Shown piece by piece: positions 35,120-44,339 of a DNA stretch of 64,000 nucleotides. Within the stretch, counting starts at the first letter, position 1; each line of letters opens with the position of its first letter. The DNA is from DASTDH01 sp041167675 (GTDB lineage: Bacteria > Verrucomicrobiota > Verrucomicrobiia > Chthoniobacterales > JAFAMB01), in the NCBI GenBank assembly GCA_041167675.1, contig JBEEIB010000475.1, forward strand, positions 55,049-119,048, given 5' to 3'. Both the position numbers and the translations under genes were made by a program. The notes under the pieces were generated by a model that saw nothing but the letters and a program-made list of their open reading frames with translations, had not been told where the DNA came from and did no database searches.

Positions 35120-36337
35120 TTAAGCTCGAAACATTCCGCTGAGTTTTTTGATTGCCCGACTAAACAAGCCACCTTCGAGTGGGCGATCGAGGTGAGCTAG
35201 GTGCGCGTATTTAACCAAACCTAATGCAGTCGCAAATTGAGGATTCTCGAATGCGGAAGTCACACCGGCCAACGGCAGCGCGTGAGCTACTCGAGCCGGC
35301 ATACCAAAAATCTCGGAGGCGAGATCTTCCAGCCCGCCAATTTGACTCGATCCCCCCGTGAGAAGAACGCCCGCCCCGATGTAATGGAGATTTTGTTCTG
35401 CATCGACCAAGCGGCGAACGATCTCCAGGATTTCACGGATGCGCAGATGCACGACCTGGTTCACCAGCTCTCGTTCAATTTCCCGGCCAGCAAAGCCCGT
35501 TTCATCTCGCAAAACGATGGTTTCGCCCGGAAACGCAGTCCCCAACATGACGCTCCCTTCTTCGACCTTTAGCTTTTCGGCTCTGGTGGTTGGTATCTTT
35601 AATCCGATGCACATATCATTGGTAATATGGTCGCCGCCCACCGCTAAAACGCCGCTCTGTTTCACGGCGCCATCCACGTACACCAAGAAATCGGTCGTAC
35701 CTCCACCAATATCGATCACCAAGGCGCCGAGCTGCTTTTGCTGCTTGTCCAGAACCGCTTGGGCCGTCGCAAAGGAGTTAATCACTACGTCCGTGGTATC
35801 CAACTCCAGCTCTTTCACACAGCGAATCGCATTTTGAATTCGGGTTCGAATACCGTAGACGACATGAAAGTCTGCCTCGAGTTTCTTCCCCAAAAGCCCG
35901 ACTGGGTTCAGAACTCCATCCTGGCCATCCACGTAGTAGTGCTGGATGATGGTATGAAGAATACAATCTTCAACCGGAAGGCTCACCTCGCGCGCATTAG
36001 TCCGCACGTCCTCGAGGTCATGCTCGTCTATTTCTTCTCGACCCTCTTCGAGGAGCACGACTCCGCGATTATTGAAACTCCGAATGTGGCTTCCGGTGAT
36101 TCCGAGATAAACTTCGCTGATTTCGACATCGCTTTTCTCTTCGGCGTCGACGATCGCGTCATGAACGCAGCGTTTCGCGGTCTCGAAATCAACGATCTCT
36201 CCTTTTCGTACTCCCCGGGACGGCGCATTACCAACTCCCAAGATCTTGAGCGTTCCGTCGTGATGCGCCTCGGCCACCGCAACGCAGATCTTCGAAGTTC
36301 CTACCTCCAAACCAACATATATATTTTCTCTACCCAT
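35120..36337 (-). CDS. ftsA: Cell division protein FtsA
   Basis: The protein has 405 residues from the ATG at 36337. FtsA tethers FtsZ to the membrane and recruits late divisome proteins. Actin-fold segments 'IYVGLEVGTSKICVAVAE', 'ALVIDIGGGTTDFLVYVDG' and 'GVLLTGGSSQIGGLEDLASEIF' are present. The C-terminal amphipathic helix 'LFSRAIKKLSGMFRA' is the membrane anchor. An upstream in-frame start at 36391 would add 18 residues overlapping ftsQ. The ftsQ stop (36339) and ftsA ATG touch. It is 5 bp before ftsZ. Confidence 0.95.
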   Translation of the reverse strand: MGRENIYVGLEVGTSKICVAVAEAHHDGTLKILGVGNAPSRGVRKGEIVDFETAKRCVHDAIVDAEEKSDVEISEVYLGITGSHIRSFNNRGVVLLEEGREEIDEHDLEDVRTNAREVSLPVEDCILHTIIQHYYVDGQDGVLNPVGLLGKKLEADFHVVYGIRTRIQNAIRCVKELELDTTDVVINSFATAQAVLDKQQKQLGALVIDIGGGTTDFLVYVDGAVKQSGVLAVGGDHITNDMCIGLKIPTTRAEKLKVEEGSVMLGTAFPGETIVLRDETGFAGREIERELVNQVVHLRIREILEIVRRLVDAEQNLHYIGAGVLLTGGSSQIGGLEDLASEIFGMPARVAHALPLAGVTSAFENPQFATALGLVKYAHLAHLDRPLEGGLFSRAIKKLSGMFRA

Positions 36338-36338
36338 A

Positions 36339-37385
36339 TTATAATTTCCCAGCCATTGGCGTCTTCTTCGGCTGGGAGACCTTTCGTCCACGACTGTTCT
36401 TTGACGTCTTCACTGGCGGATGTAACGCTTCACCGCTCGGCTTAACTTGTTCCGGCGAAGGAGTCGGTCCCGCTTCGGGCTCCAGCGCCGTCGACTGTAC
36501 AAAAGTGACTGGAATATTGCGCTGCACCAATAAGTTCACGGTTTGCAGCTCTTTGCTGTTCTTTTCGCAATAGTTCATTAACCGCTCGAGACGTTTCAGT
36601 TGAATAACCAGATCGTCAGTCCCAAACGTGAGGACTGACCGCTGTTTATCCGTAACGATCAGACAATACTCCTTGGAAACGTCGATGCTCTGGATCTGCA
36701 GACGCGTTTGCAAGATTTCGGCAGCATCCCGAAGCAGTTGTAACGCAGCTTTAACTTCTTCTTTTTCGAGCGCCTGACCAGCTACTAAGGACGACGTCTC
36801 GACACCTAAGATCACCGGTAAGCCGGCGTATTCAGGAGCAGAACCTTTCGGCTTAAGCAGGATACCTCGCCGGTCAACGAGAAAGGCATTTTCAAAAGTC
36901 GGAGGGACGCCGTCCGATGCTACTACCCAGGCCACCGGTCGTCGCTCTTGAATGCTGATCACCAGCTTATTGGGGAGGACTCGTTGAACTCTCGATTCTT
37001 CGACCTGGGGCAAGCTCCGAAGCCGCTCTTGCAGCTGAAGCAGATTGACCTGGAAAATATTGGCTCCCTCGGTGATGTCGGCAGTTTTGAGAATCGCGTC
37101 CCGGTTCAACTTACCATCGGTCGTTACATCAATATTGCGCACCGCATAATCCGGATTCTCGAAAAACCAGGCGTTCAAGGCTCGCTTCGCGCCGAAAACG
37201 ACTCCGGCAATCGAGGAACCGACAATTAGCAGCACCGAAAAAAGAAAAAAGATCTGTTGGGTTCGGCGGGCGGCTGCTTTTCGAGTGCGAACCCTTACAT
37301 CCAGAAGATGCTGTTGTCGTCGCTGCCACGACGTCGATGTTCTTCGGTTTTGCTTGCGCGGTTTCTTTTGGATTGTCACTGCCAA
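36339..37385 (-). CDS. ftsQ: Cell division protein FtsQ
   Basis: The protein has 348 residues from a TTG at 37385. A basic cytosolic N terminus (about 1-44) is followed by one membrane helix ('IFFLFSVLLIVGSSIAGVVF', about 45-64). A POTRA domain starts 'VRNIDVTTDGKLNRDAIL', and the FtsQ beta domain contains 'LPNKLVISIQERRPVAWV'. A hydrophilic tail with Pro and Lys follows. The start was chosen because AAAGGAGCG lies 9 bases before the TTG. Another in-frame TTG at 37469 has no such site. It joins FtsB (25002) and FtsL (50111) in the divisome. Confidence 0.88.
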   Translation of the reverse strand: MAVTIQKKPRKQNRRTSTSWQRRQQHLLDVRVRTRKAAARRTQQIFFLFSVLLIVGSSIAGVVFGAKRALNAWFFENPDYAVRNIDVTTDGKLNRDAILKTADITEGANIFQVNLLQLQERLRSLPQVEESRVQRVLPNKLVISIQERRPVAWVVASDGVPPTFENAFLVDRRGILLKPKGSAPEYAGLPVILGVETSSLVAGQALEKEEVKAALQLLRDAAEILQTRLQIQSIDVSKEYCLIVTDKQRSVLTFGTDDLVIQLKRLERLMNYCEKNSKELQTVNLLVQRNIPVTFVQSTALEPEAGPTPSPEQVKPSGEALHPPVKTSKNSRGRKVSQPKKTPMAGKL

Positions 37386-37484
37386 TTTGCCACGCTCCTT
37401 TCCCGAACCCGTTCTTTCCTCGCAACGAACAACTCGATAGGTGCGAAACCCAAACGTTTGGCCGGCCAAAGGTTAGTTTCGCTT

Positions 37485-37513
37485 ATCGTAACAAATTTCG
37501 ACAAAAGATCCAA
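37485..37513 (-). promoter_or_regulatory. Candidate internal promoter for ftsQ-ftsA-ftsZ
   Basis: On minus, TTGGAT (37513-37508) lies 17 bp from TACGAT (37490-37485). Each box matches its consensus only partly. It sits in the 280-bp gap between murC-murB and ftsQ, the only long gap in the ftsQAZ end of the cluster, and the place where ddl is often found in other bacteria. Confidence 0.3.
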
Positions 37514-37664
37514 GGTTTGCCCGTCATAAATGCGAAATATGAGCAATTTATTGGTCCAACTAACATTCGGCATCGCGGCCACCCCCCAGGCTGGCCGTCC
37601 GCTTTTCCCAGGATGAGTTAACCGCCGATCATTTGGACGTAGAATTGATAACAACAGGCAAAGT

Positions 37665-39956
37665 TTAATCATCGTCCACCCCCACTATTTGCACCTCGGT
37701 TTGTAGGTCGATTCCGCGTTCGGCTTTGGCCCTTGCTTGAATTTCCGAGATCAAGTGAATGACATCTCGGGCCGTTGCTTCGCCTTCATTCACGATAAAA
37801 TTTCCGTGAATTTCTGAGACTCGCGCAGCGCCGATCGTCTTATTCTTGAGTCCGAGTTCTTCGACGAGTTTGCCGGCAGGGCATTCAACTGGGTTTTTGA
37901 AAATGCAACCGGCACTGGCCGCAATTGGTTGTGTACTCCGTCTTTTTTGGCCAGCGATATCGAGTCGCTTTTCGATTTCTTCGATTCTAGCCCGGGTACC
38001 GCGAAATACGGCCGACACCACAAACCGATCCCGCAAAGTCGGAACGTTGCGATAATTCACTTGCATCATTTCCGGAGTCAGGATTTCGAATTCCCCTCGC
38101 ATATTGACGACCCGCACATTTACCACCTGCTGAAAAGTTTCTGCGCCCATAGCTCCAGCATTCATGCGCAGACTGCCACCAACACTGCCTGGAATCCCTT
38201 CCATCCACTCAAATCCTCCAATCGTTGCTTGCCGGGCGGCACCGACTAGTTGTTTCAGGCGAACCCCAGCACCGGCCTCGACCTCCAAATCGTTGATTTT
38301 TACGATCGAGAAGTCGCCTTTAGCAAGATGGATTACGACCCCTGGAATGCCGCCGTCACGCACCAGCAGATTAGATCCTCGACCAATGATCATCACGGGC
38401 AAGCGGTTGGCTGAACAAAATCCGAGCACGTTAGCCAATCCACCGTGCGTCTGAGGTTCAATCCAGAACTGAGCAGGTCCGCCCACTCGCAAAGTCGTGT
38501 GGTGTGCCATCGGCTCGTAGAGTGTGACCGCTCCGGCCCCCATCGCCTCCCGCAGTCGGCGCGCAATCTCCAGATCCTGGACTAGCTTGGAAGCTTCCTC
38601 ATGAATGTCCCCTGCCCCCAGACTCAACAGGAGATCCCCTGGGTGAGCGGCCCGGGCCAGCGCTCGATGTAGGCGCTCCCTTCTGGCAATGTACTGAACC
38701 GGTGGGTGCCCCTGTTCGCGAATCGCGCTCACAATGGTCTCGCCGGAAATGCCCGGGATTGGCTCTTCGCTAGCCGCATAAACATCGGTAACAAAGACCA
38801 AATCCGCGCTATCGAATGCCGCGCCAAACTCCTTCCGCAGAGCTTGAGTTCGGGAGTAACGGTGGGGCTGAAACATCACGACAATCCGTTCTCGCCCGAT
38901 TGCCTGAGCGGTACGCAGAGTTTCCCGGATTTCTGTCGGATGATGACCGTAGTCGTCTACTACCAGAAAATCTTCATTTTGCAGCTTCACCTCAAAACGT
39001 CGTCGCGCCCCGCGAAATGAGGCTAGCGCTTCAGCGATTTTGGGGAACGTAATGCCGAGTTCCATGGCTAGAGCGGCAACCGCTACCGCATTACTGACAT
39101 TATGCCGACCCGGTACGCCAAGATCCACCTCACCAAGTCTAGTATCACGACGCCATACCTCGAAGCGTGAACCGAAGTCGGTCGAGATTACCCGATCGAA
39201 ACGATAGACAGCGCTCCGAACTTCTCCGTAACTGATCGAATTGGCGAGATCCTGGCACAATCGAGCAGCATGGAGATCATCTGCACAATAAAGGATATTA
39301 CCGCGAGTCTGGGCAATGAAATCGCCAAACACGCTATCGATCGCCGCGAGATCCGGATAGTAATCCAAATGCTCAAGTTCAACGTTGAGAACGATCGCGT
39401 GTTTGGCCTGGTAAAACCGAAGCGTCCCATCACTCTCGTCCCCTTCCGCTACGAAGTATTGTCCATTCGGATCCCAATGTGCGTTGGTGCCGAGGATTGG
39501 AATTTCTGCCCCAACATAGTGTGATGGATGGAGGCCACCCACTCGCAGGACATGCGCAGCCATCGCTGACGTGGTGGTTTTTCCGTGCATGCCGGCGATG
39601 ACTATCCCATCGCGGATTGCCAGGATCGCCGCTAACGCCTCCGCCCGTCTGACCATCCACAGATCAAGTCGAATGGCCTCATCATAGGCAGGATTTCCAG
39701 TTCGGATCGCGGAAGAATGAATCACGAGTTCTGCTCCGTGAACCGTCTCTGCGGTCTGTGGAAGATAAAATTTGAGACCGGCTCCTTCCAGCCGACGTGT
39801 TTCTAGCGAACTTACACGGTCGCTTCCGCTCACTTCATGGCCTAGCGCCAGAATCAGTCCTGCAATTCCGCTCATCCCACTCCCGGCCACCCCGATCAGA
39901 TGGATGTGTCTGGGCGGCGAGAGAAGGAGTTGCTGCAATTCTTCTCGCGTCCTCAT
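37665..39956 (-). CDS. murC: MurC-MurB fusion: UDP-MurNAc-L-Ala ligase and UDP-MurNAc reductase
   Basis: The protein has 763 residues, about the sum of MurC and MurB. MurC (1-460) shows 'IHLIGVAGSGMSGIAG', the ATP loop GMHGKTTT (122-129) and 'EGDESDGTL', and adds L-Ala to UDP-MurNAc. MurB (about 478-763), which reduces UDP-GlcNAc-enolpyruvate with FAD and NADPH, shows 'HTTLRVGGPAQF', 'GRGSNLLVRDGG', 'GFEWMEGIPGSVGG' and 'EIHGNFIVNEGEAT'. The proton-donor segment reads SAGCIFKNP with Cys684 where the common form has Ser. Separate murB and ddl genes are absent here. Its start overlaps the murG stop by ATGA. Confidence 0.95.
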   Translation of the reverse strand: MRTREELQQLLLSPPRHIHLIGVAGSGMSGIAGLILALGHEVSGSDRVSSLETRRLEGAGLKFYLPQTAETVHGAELVIHSSAIRTGNPAYDEAIRLDLWMVRRAEALAAILAIRDGIVIAGMHGKTTTSAMAAHVLRVGGLHPSHYVGAEIPILGTNAHWDPNGQYFVAEGDESDGTLRFYQAKHAIVLNVELEHLDYYPDLAAIDSVFGDFIAQTRGNILYCADDLHAARLCQDLANSISYGEVRSAVYRFDRVISTDFGSRFEVWRRDTRLGEVDLGVPGRHNVSNAVAVAALAMELGITFPKIAEALASFRGARRRFEVKLQNEDFLVVDDYGHHPTEIRETLRTAQAIGRERIVVMFQPHRYSRTQALRKEFGAAFDSADLVFVTDVYAASEEPIPGISGETIVSAIREQGHPPVQYIARRERLHRALARAAHPGDLLLSLGAGDIHEEASKLVQDLEIARRLREAMGAGAVTLYEPMAHHTTLRVGGPAQFWIEPQTHGGLANVLGFCSANRLPVMIIGRGSNLLVRDGGIPGVVIHLAKGDFSIVKINDLEVEAGAGVRLKQLVGAARQATIGGFEWMEGIPGSVGGSLRMNAGAMGAETFQQVVNVRVVNMRGEFEILTPEMMQVNYRNVPTLRDRFVVSAVFRGTRARIEEIEKRLDIAGQKRRSTQPIAASAGCIFKNPVECPAGKLVEELGLKNKTIGAARVSEIHGNFIVNEGEATARDVIHLISEIQARAKAERGIDLQTEVQIVGVDDD

Positions 39957-41038
39957 TTACCTTTTGCCTCCAGAAGCTCGGCAATTTTATCCGCAGCGTC
40001 AGTGATCGCCATCGATCGCATCCTCTCCGCCATCAAACGCCGTCGTTTCGTATCCGAAAGCAATTCGTCGATCAAATTGCCAAGCTTTTCACCGTTCGCG
40101 TCGGTTCCTTCGAGAACCTCAGCGGCATTGTTCCGGCTGAATATGGCCGCATTCAAGGATTGGTGATTATCGGTCGCAAACGGGTACGGCACCAAAATCG
40201 TTGGCAGCCCGAAGTAAGAGATCTCACTCAGGCTAGCGGCTCCGGAGCGAGCAACGATCAAATCTGCCGCTCCATATACATCCTCCATCTGGTAGTGGAA
40301 AGCAGCTACGAACGCAGGAATTCCCTCCTTCTGATATCGATCGTAAACAAACTGGTGTTCCTCACGTCCAGTCAGGTGGATGAATTGCACCGGTTTCATT
40401 GCGAAATGATGCAGGCCAGCTACTACAGCTTCATTAATACTATGGGCACCCTGGCTGCCGCCAAAGACGGCAACAGTCTGTAGTCCAGATTTTAAACGAA
40501 GATTTCGCGTTGCCGTCTCGCGGTCGATGGTACTCCGCAGACTGGTTCGAATAGGCGTACCGGTTACCTGGAATGGTTTTGCGGGGAAGTATTGCCCACA
40601 TTCGGCGAAACCCAAGAGAACAGTATCTGCCAGCTTCGCGTTAATCCGATTCGCTTTCCCGGGAATTGCATTCGACTCGTGGATAAACGTAGGTGTCTTC
40701 AGCAAGCGTCCAGCGAGAATCGGTGCGGTAGAAGTAAATCCACCCATACCGAGTACAGCCGATGGTCGCCAGGACCGAAATAGATTCAAGCAAGTTAAAA
40801 AGCCGCCGACAAACTTTGCTGCAAAAGGAAAGATCTGCGGCGACCAAATCCGCGGCATCCCAATCGATGCTATCTTCTTGATCTCAAAATCAGTGCGGTC
40901 CCGTACCGCAATAGCGTCAATCTGCTTTTCGGAAATCAAAAGCAATACTTCATGGCCACGAGCTCGAAGAAGTTCGGCAACAGCTAACCCTGGGAACAGG
41001 TGACCACCGGTTCCGCCGCATGCAATCGCAAATTTCAT
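39953..41038 (-). CDS. murG: UDP-GlcNAc transferase MurG (lipid II synthesis)
   Basis: The protein has 361 residues. MurG adds GlcNAc to lipid I on the inner face of the membrane. The first G loop is 'ACGGTGGHLFPGLAVAE'. 'VLGMGGFTSTAPILAGRLL' and 'IHESNAIPGKANR' are family blocks. The GT-B second half has 'VFGGSQGAHSINEAV' and 'ARSGAASLSEISYFGLPTILVPYPFATDNHQ' (about residues 262-292). It ends overlapping the murC-murB start and begins 10 bp after ftsW. Confidence 0.96.
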   Translation of the reverse strand: MKFAIACGGTGGHLFPGLAVAELLRARGHEVLLLISEKQIDAIAVRDRTDFEIKKIASIGMPRIWSPQIFPFAAKFVGGFLTCLNLFRSWRPSAVLGMGGFTSTAPILAGRLLKTPTFIHESNAIPGKANRINAKLADTVLLGFAECGQYFPAKPFQVTGTPIRTSLRSTIDRETATRNLRLKSGLQTVAVFGGSQGAHSINEAVVAGLHHFAMKPVQFIHLTGREEHQFVYDRYQKEGIPAFVAAFHYQMEDVYGAADLIVARSGAASLSEISYFGLPTILVPYPFATDNHQSLNAAIFSRNNAAEVLEGTDANGEKLGNLIDELLSDTKRRRLMAERMRSMAITDAADKIAELLEAKGK

Positions 41039-41048
41039 GGAATAGAAT

Positions 41049-42194
41049 TCAGAACTCGGACAGGTGTCGGACGCGGACCATCATCGCGGTCTGGCCGATT
41101 CCTCGCTCTTCCTTTCCCTGCCGGTAGATATTGATCAAAATACCAACGCAGATAAGACAGAAAAACAGATTCGACCCTCCGTAGCTGATGAAAGGCAACG
41201 GCAAGCCTTTGTTAGGCAGAAGAGAGGTGGTGACACCAATATTGACGAGCGCTTGAAGACCCACCAGGAAAGTGCAGCCGAAACCCAATAGCATGCCGAA
41301 TCGGTCTTTTGCATTCAACGCGATGAGCGTGCCGGCGGTAAGAATCAGGAGATAACAGAATACGATTACCAGAGTGACGCGTAATCCCAACTCTTCGCCG
41401 ATCACTGGAAAAATGAAATCGGTCTCCGCGTACGGTAGGTAGTACATTTTCTGCCGACTATTGCCCAAGCCCAGGCCGTCGATTCCGCCGGAACCAAGCG
41501 CGATCAGACTCATGAACTGCTGATGGCCTTCTTTTTTTTCGAACTGATCGGGATGGATAAAGGCAAGGAGTCGTCCTTGGCGTTCTGAAATACGCCAGGC
41601 CAAAGTGAAAATACCACCTATGCCAACCGCCACCATGAGACCCAAGTACCGATAATTGGCGCCGGCAACAAACATCATCAGAAGAACGGTCAACCCAATC
41701 AGGGTGGTGGAACCGAGATCTGTCTCAGCGGCAATCAAAGCGAGCAGAACGCCGACCACCGCTAACGGCACGACGATTCCGGGGAGCAGCCGGTGTTGAA
41801 CCCGTTCAAACTTTGAAAACCACCAACTGATGAAAACAATAGAACCGAACTTTGCCAATTCAGACGCTTGGAACGTTGCCGGTCCGGCCTGAATCCAGCG
41901 TGACGACCCGTTGTAGCGTAACCCGATCGGGTGAACGAAACAGAGAATTAACAGAATGACTGACGCAACCAGCCAGACCATCCAGCTCTTCTGCCACCAG
42001 TGATAATCGATCAATGCGCAAGCGATGGCCGCGATGAAGCCAACTCCAAGCCAAAAGCTTTGTTTCTTCAGAAGACGAAACTGGTCGCCATGACTGTCTA
42101 GAGCAAAAGCGCCAGTGCTGAATAACATTACGATGCCGATCGAAACTAAAACCGCGACCGCTAAAACCAAAATGTAAGCGCTTTGTTTATGCAT
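41049..42194 (-). CDS. ftsW: Lipid II polymerase/flippase FtsW (SEDS family)
   Basis: The protein has 381 residues from the ATG at 42194, with ten membrane helices. SEDS proteins polymerise lipid II together with a class B PBP, here FtsI. 'SRWIQAGPATFQASELAKFG' carries the conserved Pro/Glu region. 'ETDLGSTTLIGLTVLLMMF' and 'ETDFIFPVIGEELG' are typical, and 'GLPLPFISYGGSNL' is the C-terminal motif. A GTG at 42275 would add a 27-residue hydrophilic extension with no ribosome-binding site and is not chosen. It follows the LysM gene after 109 bp. Confidence 0.95.
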   Translation of the reverse strand: MHKQSAYILVLAVAVLVSIGIVMLFSTGAFALDSHGDQFRLLKKQSFWLGVGFIAAIACALIDYHWWQKSWMVWLVASVILLILCFVHPIGLRYNGSSRWIQAGPATFQASELAKFGSIVFISWWFSKFERVQHRLLPGIVVPLAVVGVLLALIAAETDLGSTTLIGLTVLLMMFVAGANYRYLGLMVAVGIGGIFTLAWRISERQGRLLAFIHPDQFEKKEGHQQFMSLIALGSGGIDGLGLGNSRQKMYYLPYAETDFIFPVIGEELGLRVTLVIVFCYLLILTAGTLIALNAKDRFGMLLGFGCTFLVGLQALVNIGVTTSLLPNKGLPLPFISYGGSNLFFCLICVGILINIYRQGKEERGIGQTAMMVRVRHLSEF

Positions 42195-42303
42195 GGTAAT
42201 CGAGCCTAACTTGGCTGGGGAGGACGCACACCTTGACTTGTCCTCGTGCGCCGCGGATTGGGATCGGGAGGTCACGATCCCTCTCGGGCAAATATGACGT
42301 AGT

Positions 42304-43014
42304 CTATTCGATCTTAGATGGGATTTGCAGTCGTTGTCCGATTTGTAACTTCTTTGGGTCCTCGATGTTGTTCACTTTGAGAAGGTCGGCCGAGTTCACT
42401 TTAAGCTTCTTTGCAATGGAAGCAGGTGTGTCCCCTCGTTGGATAACGTAATACTTCTCCAATTCCGAAGTTCCAGCGCTGGAACTCTGGTTAGACGCGT
42501 TCTTGCCGTCTTTTGACTCCAATAGCTTTTGGACGTCAGACGGCATCGATCTTGCCGTTGATTTGTCGGGAATAATCAATTCTCGACCGAGCGCGAGCGG
42601 AGCGCCGGATCTCAGGCCATTTGCTTGTTCCAAGTCGCGGGCCGTCAAACCAAACTGCGCTGCGATTCCAGCGAGAGTATCACCCGCGCGGACCTTAAAG
42701 GTTCCAGCTAGAGACGGAATTGATTCTTTGCTGTTCGGCTTACTTGCGATCGTTGGCCCGTTCGGATTGGGGATCTGTTTGGTTCCATCCGGTTTCGGCA
42801 GACCATTCGTCTGCTGACGATCCTTCAACGCACTAAAGGCAAAAATGCCGCCTACCGCGACCACGTGTAAAAGAAGCACAACTACAAAGGCCCGAGACAA
42901 TTTTACATTTGGTTCTTCGACCTGGTACTCGTCCTCACTGTACCTTCCTGCGGCGCGAGGCGCAGCCGCTCGCAATGGTTTGCTGGGCGTTCTCCGAAGT
43001 GTTCGTTTTACCAT
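42304..43014 (-). CDS. Membrane-anchored protein with two LysM domains
   Basis: The protein has 236 residues. A basic cytosolic N terminus is followed by a membrane helix ('AFVVVLLLHVVAVGGIFAFSAL', about 41-62). LysM 1 is at about 106-150 ('FKVRAGDTLAGIAAQFGL'), a linker rich in Ser and Lys follows, and LysM 2 is at about 190-234 ('YYVIQRGDTPASIAKKLKV'). LysM modules bind peptidoglycan. No catalytic domain is present. It sits between murD and ftsW inside the dcw cluster, so a division-linked wall-binding role is likely. AAGGTGA precedes the ATG at 43014, and the murD stop is 2 bp upstream. Confidence 0.88.
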   Translation of the reverse strand: MVKRTLRRTPSKPLRAAAPRAAGRYSEDEYQVEEPNVKLSRAFVVVLLLHVVAVGGIFAFSALKDRQQTNGLPKPDGTKQIPNPNGPTIASKPNSKESIPSLAGTFKVRAGDTLAGIAAQFGLTARDLEQANGLRSGAPLALGRELIIPDKSTARSMPSDVQKLLESKDGKNASNQSSSAGTSELEKYYVIQRGDTPASIAKKLKVNSADLLKVNNIEDPKKLQIGQRLQIPSKIE

Positions 43015-43016
43015 TT

Positions 43017-44339
43017 TCACCTTGTTAGCTCCTTCACCAGTTGTCGGAATTGGTTTCCACGATCAGCGTAATTCTTGAACATGTCGAAAGAAGAGGTCCC
43101 CGGGGAGAAGAGAACGGTGTCTCCCGGCTGTGCGTACCGCCGGGCCGTCGCTACGGCTTCAGAAAGTGTTTGGACAATGTGGCAGGGAAGATGGGCTGAC
43201 CACTTTTTGGCGATTCGCTCTGCCATCTCCCCCAGCAACACCGCATGCTTCACCTGCCGCTCGGCCAGTGGTACAATTGAATCGAATTCGAATCCCTTAT
43301 CTTTACCGCCAGCAATCAGAACGACCGGTCGTGACGCGGACTCGAGGGCTTTAACTAACGCGTCCAGGTTAGTGGCTTTGGAATCGTTAATAAAGGTAAC
43401 TCCATCGACCTCCCCGACGTTTTCGCAACGATGAGGTAGTAACTGGTACCGACGCAGCCCAGTAATCGCAGCATTCCAGTCGATACCAAGTGCGTGCGCC
43501 ACACCAAGTGTGGCCATTAGGTTTTCGGTGTTATGGACACCGGACAGCCGAGTCTCTTCCAAGCGAAGGATCGGCTCATTCTGGAAATGAATCACGTTCT
43601 CACGGCAGACAAAGTCGGCATTATCACTGTAGGCGCTGAACGACATCCGCCGAGCCTTCAGAGACGGAAACGAATCCTGGGCATTGAGGATCGCGAAATC
43701 GTCTTTTCCTTGCTGTTCGAAGATTCGGAGCTTCGCCGAGCGGTATTCTTGAAGACTGGCGTAACGGTCAAGATGGTCCGGCGTGAAGTTGAGCCATACC
43801 GCGACTCTCGGATGAAATCGCGAAATGGTTTCCAGCTGGAATGAGCTTACCTCGACCGTAAAAACATCGATTCTGGCCTGATGGGAAATTGCTTCTGAAA
43901 ATGGCATCCCGATGTTACCGCAAGCGACTGTTCGCATCCCGGCCCCATTCAGCATTATTTCAATAAGCTGAGTAGTCGTTGTTTTGCCATTCGTTCCGGT
44001 AATCGCTACGATTGGCTTCTGGCAAAGGCGATAAGCCAACTCCAATTCTCCCGTAAACGTCACTCCTCGCCGCTTGAAATTCTGAACCAACTTTACCTGC
44101 GGATCGATCCCCGGACTAAGAACGACCAACTCGGAATGAATTTCTGCTCGCTCCGCTGCTTTCCCCAGGATCGTCTGGATACCGATTTGGTTGAGTCGTT
44201 GCGCCTTCTCGATCAAGTCATCCGATTCTGCACTATCCAACACCGTCACGTCCGCACCTTCCTGCCGAAGCAGTTTGGCTGCTGCTTCGCCGCTGGTACC
44301 CAATCCTAAAACGATCGCGGTCGTGGGTTGGAAATTCAT
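43017..44339 (-). CDS. murD: UDP-MurNAc-L-Ala-D-Glu ligase MurD
   Basis: The protein has 440 residues from the ATG at 44339. MurD adds D-Glu to UDP-MurNAc-L-Ala. 'AIVLGLGTSGEAAAKLL' opens the substrate domain, 'AITGTNGKTTTTQLIEIM' is the ATP loop, and 'NDSKATNLDALVKAL' and 'VLIAGGKDKG' are family blocks. An in-frame start at 44423 would add 28 residues inside mraY. Its ATG overlaps the mraY TGA by 4 bases. Confidence 0.95.
   Translation of the reverse strand: MNFQPTTAIVLGLGTSGEAAAKLLRQEGADVTVLDSAESDDLIEKAQRLNQIGIQTILGKAAERAEIHSELVVLSPGIDPQVKLVQNFKRRGVTFTGELELAYRLCQKPIVAITGTNGKTTTTQLIEIMLNGAGMRTVACGNIGMPFSEAISHQARIDVFTVEVSSFQLETISRFHPRVAVWLNFTPDHLDRYASLQEYRSAKLRIFEQQGKDDFAILNAQDSFPSLKARRMSFSAYSDNADFVCRENVIHFQNEPILRLEETRLSGVHNTENLMATLGVAHALGIDWNAAITGLRRYQLLPHRCENVGEVDGVTFINDSKATNLDALVKALESASRPVVLIAGGKDKGFEFDSIVPLAERQVKHAVLLGEMAERIAKKWSAHLPCHIVQTLSEAVATARRYAQPGDTVLFSPGTSSFDMFKNYADRGNQFRQLVKELTR

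Noticed and set aside
36339..37469. Long form of FtsQ from the TTG at 37469
   Set aside because: No ribosome-binding site, while AAAGGAG precedes the TTG at 37385.
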